Assembly: GCA_947451875.1 (NCBI GenBank)
Contig: CANGBE010000090.1
Span: 1-6,420 of the forward strand
DNA length: 6,420 nucleotides
Source: Sphingomonadaceae bacterium
GTDB lineage: Bacteria; Pseudomonadota; Alphaproteobacteria; Sphingomonadales; Sphingomonadaceae
Direction: 5' to 3'
Each line of letters begins with the position of its first letter. Position 1 is the stretch's first letter. Under the pieces are notes generated by a model. That model was given only the letters and a program-made list of their open reading frames with translations, searched no databases and had not been told where the DNA came from. Shown one piece after another: positions 5,840 to 6,420 of the stretch. The position numbers and the translations under genes were made by a program.

Positions 5840-5850
5840 GAATGATTCTT
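5838..5850. promoter_or_regulatory. 13-bp palindrome AAGAATGATTCTT, Fur-box-like operator candidate
   Basis: It is a perfect 6-1-6 dyad touching the -35 of the candidate promoter. Aligned to the 7-1-7 Fur motif TGATAATnATTATCA, the surrounding TAAGAATGATTCTTG matches at 9 of 14 defined positions. That is suggestive, not decisive. Its centre also contains a GANTC site (5844-5848). Binding by another dimeric regulator would look the same. Confidence 0.35.
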
Positions 5851-5864
5851 GTTTGGGCCGCCCG

Positions 5865-5900
5865 CGCACTGAAAGATTGGTGTCAGAATGGCGCAGTGCG
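5865..5900. other. 7-bp stem with long loop downstream of the permease gene
   Basis: CGCACTG (5865-5871) and CAGTGCG (5894-5900) are perfect inverted repeats with a 22-nt loop, within the 190-nt gene-free stretch 5742-5931. No T-run follows on either strand, so terminator function for the permease gene ending at 5932 is not supported. Confidence 0.25.
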
Positions 5901-5931
5901 TTCCCTGGCGGGACGGCTATTCGCCAAATTG

Positions 5932-6420
5932 TCAGAGGTTTTCTGCTGCTTTGGCACCGGCAATCCGCTCATTCCGGCTGACCCGCGCCCATTCGGCGAG
6001 CACGAAGACCAGCGAGATCACCGCCGTCAGCGCGGTCCAGCGGAACACCGCGGCATAACCGTACTGGTCAAACGCTTCACCAGTCCAGCCGCGTCCCAGC
6101 GTGCCGATCAGCGAAACCAGCGAGCCGAGCAAGGCATACTGGATCGCGCCATACTGCTTTGAAACGATGCTGGATACGTAAGCCACGAAAGCGGTGAGTG
6201 CGAGGCCGGTGACGACGTTTTCATAGCAGATCGCCAGCAGTAGCCGCACCATGCGCTCGTCCGAATGCAGCCAGACCGCCAGCACATCGAGCCGGAACAG
6301 ATGGGCGAACGCATCGATCCCCGCCCCGCCCTCAGCGAGATCGGCATAGAGGAAATTGCCCAGCGGCGGCAGCACCGCCCCCATCACAATCGTCGGGAAG
6401 CGGCCCAGCCGGACAAAGAA
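5932..6420 (-). CDS. AmpG-type MFS permease, C-terminal part (partial gene)
   Basis: The frame is open to the right edge, so this is the last 162 residues of a longer protein. GTG and ATG codons at 6387 and 6384 are internal, not starts. It resembles the C-terminal third of AmpG, the inner-membrane importer of anhydro-muropeptides from cell-wall recycling. The pattern YEN-x5-LTAFVAY (66-81), then KQYGAIQYALLGSL (88-101) and GRGWTGEAFDQYGY (109-122) parallels the E. coli AmpG segments FFEN-x5-TSAFVAL, SATQFALLSAL and GPVAGWFVEAHGW. Hydrophobic segments occur near fragment residues 9-26, 58-86, 92-109 and 121-144, followed by a charged cytosolic tail. The assignment to the AmpG/related family is good; the exact substrate, which in this family may differ among paralogues, is not provable from a third of the protein. 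No linked beta-lactamase or recycling gene is visible. Confidence 0.8.
   Translation of the reverse strand, partial: FFVRLGRFPTIVMGAVLPPLGNFLYADLAEGGAGIDAFAHLFRLDVLAVWLHSDERMVRLLLAICYENVVTGLALTAFVAYVSSIVSKQYGAIQYALLGSLVSLIGTLGRGWTGEAFDQYGYAAVFRWTALTAVISLVFVLAEWARVSRNERIAGAKAAENL

Noticed and set aside
5842..6162. Plus-strand frame of 106 codons opposite the permease
   Set aside because: It overlaps the well-supported permease frame, has no Shine-Dalgarno, and its composition is that of a shadow.
6385..6387. GTG at 6387 as the start of the permease
   Set aside because: The frame stays open to the window edge with matching permease-like sequence, and the family is much longer, so the gene is cut by the window.

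Overview
The window is a GC-rich, densely coded piece of an alphaproteobacterial chromosome, most likely from Sphingomonadales (Sphingomonadaceae or Erythrobacteraceae). This rests on the gene order trpB-trpA-accD-folC, typical of Alphaproteobacteria, on the style of the proteins, and on GANTC sites (the CcrM methylation target of this class) concentrated between genes. The lineage is inferred from gene content and protein style; no database was searched.

Layout. Bases 1-179 hold no gene. They contain a perfect 28-bp inverted repeat (4-31/49-76), a run of short stem-loops (104-143), and the terminator of the next gene. Bases 180-650 (minus) encode a small outer-membrane beta-barrel protein with a clear signal peptide and a C-terminal Phe. 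Bases 651-882 are a divergent intergenic region with several palindromes and weak promoter candidates for both sides.

Bases 883-5057 (plus) form a tight four-gene operon. trpB and trpA encode the two subunits of tryptophan synthase, accD the carboxyltransferase beta subunit of acetyl-CoA carboxylase, and folC folylpolyglutamate/dihydrofolate synthase. Junctions are a 4-nt overlap (trpB/trpA), a 6-nt gap (trpA/accD) and a 0-nt gap (accD/folC), so transcription is probably joint and translation partly coupled. trpF, often found just upstream of trpB in this class, is not there.

Convergent to folC, with a 3-nt gap, is an unrecognised exported protein (5061-5741, minus). It has a good Shine-Dalgarno and a plausible promoter whose -35 touches a 13-bp palindrome resembling a Fur-type operator. 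The window ends in the C-terminal part of an AmpG-type MFS permease (5932-6420, minus), which continues past the right edge.

No tRNA, rRNA, CRISPR array, intact transposase or evident new multi-gene system is visible. The coding content is ordinary core metabolism and envelope function; the less ordinary signals are in the three intergenic regions.
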